Assembly: GCA_039794405.1 (NCBI GenBank)
Contig: JBDIVL010000040.1
Location: forward strand, 1 to 35,648
DNA length: 35,648 nt
From: JBDIVL01 sp039794405
GTDB taxonomy: Bacteria > Planctomycetota > Brocadiia > Brocadiales > Brocadiaceae
Direction of reading: 5' to 3'
Positions 32,886 through 35,648 of the stretch are shown one piece after another (positions within the stretch are counted from its first letter, which is position 1; every line of letters starts with the position of its first letter). Below the pieces are notes generated by a model. It ran no database searches and had not been told where the DNA came from. It worked only from the letters and a program-made list of their open reading frames with translations. Position numbers and translations under genes: made by a program.

Positions 32886-32940
32886 ATGTAACATGTTACA
32901 TTATTGAGACGGCACACTTCTGTGACATGTCTCATTTTTT
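32886..32940 (+). terminator. Palindrome plus terminator-like dispersed repeat (copy B) after queC
   Basis: Four bases past the queC stop is a perfect 16-bp palindrome, ATGTAACATGTTACAT (32886-32901). Directly after it, TGAGAC pairs with GTCTCA around an inner CACA-CTTC-TGTG hairpin, followed by six T. This has the shape of an intrinsic terminator, but its core (32912-32940) is also a near-copy of the repeat at 16945-16976. It may therefore be a dispersed element serving as a terminator. The rest of the 326-bp spacer to 33208 has no gene; an orphan AAGGAGGTGA lies at 33093-33102. Confidence 0.6.
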
Positions 32941-33208
32941 CATATTTTGTTTTAAGGTCTACTCCCGCCTTCCATCCCGCACAATAGCTCATTTTTCCCG
33001 TAAAAAACACAATTTAACTATTTTTTTCTTTCACGGTATATTTTTTGATATTTAAACCTGTCATAAATTATTACTTTTACATTACATCATAGAAGGAGGT
33101 GACACTGAAAATATAAAAATATAAATGATACATAAAGACGGTACATTACATGAGAATCGTATTTGTGACAAAGTTTCGGGTATATAGGAAAAATGAGGAG
33201 GGAAGAAG

Positions 33209-33805
33209 ATGTTGGATTTGAGAACAGGGATAATCAGGTTTATGTTATCTCTGACTGTGGTGCTTGCCTCGTTGCAAATATTATTTGCCAATGATATAGG
33301 TAAAGATAGGGAAAATTCCGCAGAAGTTGTCTATGAAGATGGGAAGTTTGGGTTAGCTCGTTTTCCTATACCGGATGTACCAGGTGATACGTCAGGAGAA
33401 TCATCTATAAGAGAATCATATAGCGATTCAAAAAAATTTCCTAAGGCTTTAGTATATGCCGCTTACACAAGCTATACAGAATCTAATAATAATGATTCTT
33501 ATTGGCCATGGCTTTACCCTGATAAAGCCTTTTTGTTTGTTGCTTTTAAGGTGACTGAAAATACCAGGGTAAAGGTAAAATGGAATGTTAAAGGGCTTGA
33601 TGAAGTTAGCGATAATTTTGATTTTAACGGTGAAATATTAGATAAAAATTACTGGTATTATGCCTGGTTGCAACCTGACTCTTTGATTAAGGGATTTTAT
33701 AGTTACACGGTAACAGTAAAACCTATAACTGAAAATGGCAAAACAAACGGTAAGGCAGGGAAAGATTCCTGCAAGTTTGAAATTTTGGAAATTTTGGAGG
33801 AATAA
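33209..33805 (+). CDS. Secreted protein of unknown function
   Basis: A 198-residue protein with an N-terminal signal peptide (hydrophobic residues about 9-26, cleavage likely near residue 27, after FAN). The mature part is polar and rich in aromatic residues, with YWPWLYPDKAFLFVAFKV and YWYYAWLQPDS segments that suggest a beta-rich fold. No known motif or anchor is visible. It lies four bases before the PEP-CTERM protein gene and ahead of an exosortase gene, so it probably belongs to an envelope or exopolysaccharide system. AGGAGGGAAG precedes the ATG. Confidence 0.7.
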   Translation: MLDLRTGIIRFMLSLTVVLASLQILFANDIGKDRENSAEVVYEDGKFGLARFPIPDVPGDTSGESSIRESYSDSKKFPKALVYAAYTSYTESNNNDSYWPWLYPDKAFLFVAFKVTENTRVKVKWNVKGLDEVSDNFDFNGEILDKNYWYYAWLQPDSLIKGFYSYTVTVKPITENGKTNGKAGKDSCKFEILEILEE

Positions 33806-33809
33806 TAAT

Positions 33810-34091
33810 ATGATGAAAAAAGCAAAAATTTTATCAATAGGATTGGGGATATTTTTATTATCTAGTGTAGAATTGGTAGATGATGTTTTGGCAGATATAA
33901 AAGGCGGAGGAAAAGGAGGTGCTCCTTCTGCAAGTGCTCAATCACGAGAGGGAAAGCAGAGAAGAACCCCGGCCTCAAATCCCGAACCATTAAGTTGTGT
34001 ACTTCTTTTAGCCGGTGGAGCTACCCTGGCAGCTTTACGCCGCTTCAAAAACAAAAGAGGCCTAAGAAGATTAGAGAAGCAACATTCGTAA
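33810..34091 (+). CDS. Small PEP-CTERM sorting-signal protein
   Basis: A 93-residue protein with a signal peptide (residues 1-28), a Gly/Ser-rich middle, and a C-terminal tripartite signal: N-PEP (58-60), a hydrophobic stretch CVLLLAGGATLAAL (63-76), and a basic cluster RRFKNKRGLRR. This is the PEP-CTERM signal cleaved by exosortase. The tail after the first basic pair is longer than usual (16 residues). The start at 33810 has GGAGG nine bases upstream; a longer frame from 33735 overlaps the preceding gene and lacks a signal peptide at its N-terminus. The likely processing enzyme is encoded 200 bases downstream. With a mature part of about 30 residues it is a very small substrate. Confidence 0.8.
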   Translation: MMKKAKILSIGLGIFLLSSVELVDDVLADIKGGGKGGAPSASAQSREGKQRRTPASNPEPLSCVLLLAGGATLAALRRFKNKRGLRRLEKQHS

Positions 34092-34117
34092 GAGTTTTAT
34101 GAATTTGGAATAGAGAC

Positions 34118-34166
34118 TATAGTGGCGACTTTAGGTATCTTAATAAAAGCTAAAGTCGCCACTATA
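34118..34166 (+). terminator. Long perfect hairpin after the PEP-CTERM gene
   Basis: A perfect 16-bp stem, TATAGTGGCGACTTTA at 34118-34133 with its complement at 34151-34166, encloses a 17-nt loop. It is very stable but has no T-run. It could end or protect the upstream mRNA, or be a regulatory structure separating the substrate gene from the exosortase gene. Confidence 0.5.
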
Positions 34167-34171
34167 ATACC

Positions 34172-34211
34172 TTTCAAAGATAATTTTGACATTTCAAAGA
34201 TAATTTTGACA
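34172..34211. repeat. Tandem 20-bp duplication
   Basis: The unit TTTCAAAGATAATTTTGACA occurs twice in direct succession (34172-34191 and 34192-34211) with no mismatch, 84 bases upstream of the exosortase start. It contains TTGACA-like -35 sequence (TTTTGACA) twice, so copy number could affect promoter use, or it may only be replication slippage. Confidence 0.6.
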
Positions 34212-34294
34212 TTTTTAGTAAATAATTTCGTGAAAGATGGAAAGTTTAACCCGTTCGTTTAGGTATAGAGTAGAGGCCAGGATTTTTCTATAAT

Positions 34295-35164
34295 TTGAAA
34301 ACTTACATGAAGGAAACCCTCATAATCTCTATCATGATTTATTATCTTATTTGGATACTCATAGCATTGCTGTACGCACCTGTCATTTTCGAACTTTATC
34401 GCTCACGCTGGATTGCTTCTGATTACACTCATGCATATTTTGTCCTACCAGTATTTTTTTTCTTATTATGGCGTAAATGGACGCTATTAAAAACACTTGT
34501 TCTCAAGGCAAGGCTGGATAATAATGTCTTGGGGATTTTCATTTTTTTATTTGGAATATATATATATGTTACTGGATGGCGTCATAATTACATATTCCTT
34601 ACTACGCTATCTTTGATTCCTGTTTTGTATGGTTTAATAAGTTATCTTTATGGATCAGAAGTGATAAAGACCCTGTCTTTTCCTGTTTTTTATCTTCTCC
34701 TCCTCGCCCCCCTTCCTGTTGGCATCATAGATGGCATTACCTTACCTATGCGCTACGGTACTTCTATAGCTACAGACAGTATTTTAAGGTTTTTTGAATA
34801 CCCTATTATAAGAGAAGGACTTTTATTATCTATTAATGACGTTGATTTATTTATGGGGCAACCTTGTAGCGGTTTCCGTTCTCTTATCACCATGCTCTCT
34901 TTGTCCATTGTTTATGTATATATAAGCAAGATCAGTTTACCAAACAAATTTCTCCTCGTTTCTTCTGTTCTCCCCCTCTCACTCCTGGGCAATCTTATGC
35001 GGGTCATAATACTTTGCCTTATAACATATTACTTTGGTGAAGCTGCAGGACAAGGATTTTTCCATACGCTCAGTGGAATTTTAATATTCATAATGGTAAT
35101 TTTAGAGCTGGCTGGTCTGGAATATATTCTTGGAAAACTCTGCATGAAAACAGTGATTACCTGA
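34295..35164 (+). CDS. Exosortase (EpsH/XrtA type)
   Basis: A 289-residue multi-pass membrane protease/transpeptidase with about eight helices. The catalytic set is Cys191 in QPCSGFRSL, Arg236 in GNLMRVIIL and His257 in FFHTLSG, the conserved triad of exosortases. It would cleave PEP-CTERM proteins such as the small one encoded upstream and pass them to the envelope. The start is TTG at 34295 or ATG at 34307. Neither has a good ribosome site. A UDP-sugar pyrophosphorylase gene starts 35 bases downstream. This matches the usual link between exosortase and exopolysaccharide synthesis. Confidence 0.92.
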   Translation: MKTYMKETLIISIMIYYLIWILIALLYAPVIFELYRSRWIASDYTHAYFVLPVFFFLLWRKWTLLKTLVLKARLDNNVLGIFIFLFGIYIYVTGWRHNYIFLTTLSLIPVLYGLISYLYGSEVIKTLSFPVFYLLLLAPLPVGIIDGITLPMRYGTSIATDSILRFFEYPIIREGLLLSINDVDLFMGQPCSGFRSLITMLSLSIVYVYISKISLPNKFLLVSSVLPLSLLGNLMRVIILCLITYYFGEAAGQGFFHTLSGILIFIMVILELAGLEYILGKLCMKTVIT

Positions 35165-35199
35165 GAAAATCTGAAAAACACAGCCTCTTATAAAAGCAT

Positions 35200-35648
35200 A
35201 TGAAAAATAATTTTGAAATTGAGCAGTCTCACATCTTCAGGTGGTGGAATGAAATGTCTTCTACGGAAAAGCAGCACCTCTTAGGGCAAATAGCTTCAAT
35301 TGATTTTCAATTTGTCCGTAAGCTCTTCAATAGTTGCCTTCGGGAAACGGCATATACTATTCAGGGGAATTTAATGCCACCACAAGTTATAACGGTTCCG
35401 GAGCGTACTTTTGAAAAAGCGGAGGTGCAGAGGGTAAAGCAGATCGGAGGGCATTCCCTGCAGGAAGGAAAGATCGCCGTCCTTACCGTTGCAGGCGGAG
35501 ATGGAACCAGGCTTGGAGCTAATGGGCCGAAAGGGATACTTCCTATAGCCCCGATCAGCCAGAAGAGCATCTTTCAATTTCACGCCGAAAAAATCCGTGC
35601 AATCCAGCAGCGATATCACACCCGCATCCCCTGGTATATCATGACAAG
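35200..35648 (+). CDS. UDP-sugar pyrophosphorylase (UDPGP family), 5' part only
   Basis: The first 149 codons of a nucleotidyltransferase run off the window. The diagnostic nucleotide-binding motif LTVAGGDGTRLG...PKGILPI lies at about residues 95-116 (usual form L-x-A-G-G-x-G-T-R-L-G, here with Val before Ala). The N-terminal helical region before it is that of eukaryote-type UDP-N-acetylglucosamine pyrophosphorylase and UTP-glucose-1-phosphate uridylyltransferase. The substrate sugar cannot be told without the C-terminus. Start ATG 35200 follows the exosortase stop by 35 bases. It probably supplies UDP-sugars for the envelope polymer linked to the exosortase system. Confidence 0.8.
   Translation, partial: MKNNFEIEQSHIFRWWNEMSSTEKQHLLGQIASIDFQFVRKLFNSCLRETAYTIQGNLMPPQVITVPERTFEKAEVQRVKQIGGHSLQEGKIAVLTVAGGDGTRLGANGPKGILPIAPISQKSIFQFHAEKIRAIQQRYHTRIPWYIMT

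Noticed and set aside
35361..35619. Minus-strand frames at the right edge
   Set aside because: They are opposite the UDPGP-family gene, whose nucleotide-binding motif on the plus strand is unmistakable.

Overview
The window most resembles the chromosome of an anammox planctomycete (order Brocadiales; relatives of Kuenenia, Brocadia and Jettenia). This is an inference from gene content, since there is no rRNA gene to place it. The main clues are: a fatty-acid-type operon pairing acyl carrier protein, FabZ and two FabF-like proteins with a phytoene-desaturase-like oxidoreductase and a B12-binding radical SAM enzyme, the combination proposed for ladderane lipids; a PEP-CTERM/exosortase locus; and AT-rich, hairpin-rich spacers. 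G+C by eye is about 40 percent, but the cache-domain gene at the left end and the truncated gene near 7.4-7.8 kb look richer in G+C.

Layout. 1-7.8 kb (+) is a mosaic of accessory genes and relics: a cache-repeat gene cut at its 5' end by an IS200/IS605-like terminus, a patatin-like lipoprotein, a DUF4239 membrane protein, a MarC-family protein, a copper P-type ATPase remnant, a small redox group (ferredoxin, rubredoxin, hemerythrin-like, DsrE-like), a 118-bp nested inverted-repeat element and a truncated sensor-like gene. 8.0-16.8 kb (-) is a Cu(I)/Ag(I) efflux operon: BlaI/CopY-type repressor, M56 (BlaR1-like) protease, TolC-like channel, CusB-like adaptor with seven Cys-rich metal-binding repeats, and CusA-like pump. 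Its promoter has a TACA-N3-TGTA box between -35 and -10. A GxxExxY gene with perfect 28-bp terminal inverted repeats sits between the adaptor and pump genes.

17.3-24.1 kb is housekeeping: a sugar-nucleotide epimerase, rplM-rpsI, a tiny secreted Cys-rich peptide, a stand-alone FabZ-like dehydratase whose -10 is overlapped by a perfect palindrome, and a minus-strand operon of a 42-residue membrane peptide, dihydrolipoyl dehydrogenase, alpha-glucan phosphorylase and a HAD hydrolase. 24.2-30.4 kb (-) is the candidate ladderane operon, transcribed ACP, FabZ, KS-alpha, KS-beta, desaturase-like, radical SAM. KS-alpha has the full Cys-His-His triad. KS-beta has lost all three residues, giving a ketosynthase/chain-length-factor-like pair next to two redox/radical enzymes.

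30.7-35.6 kb holds an uncharacterised helical protein, queE-queC for 7-deazaguanine synthesis, and an envelope locus: a secreted protein, a PEP-CTERM protein, an exosortase with its Cys-Arg-His triad, and the start of a UDP-sugar pyrophosphorylase that runs off the window. I saw no tRNA, rRNA or CRISPR array.
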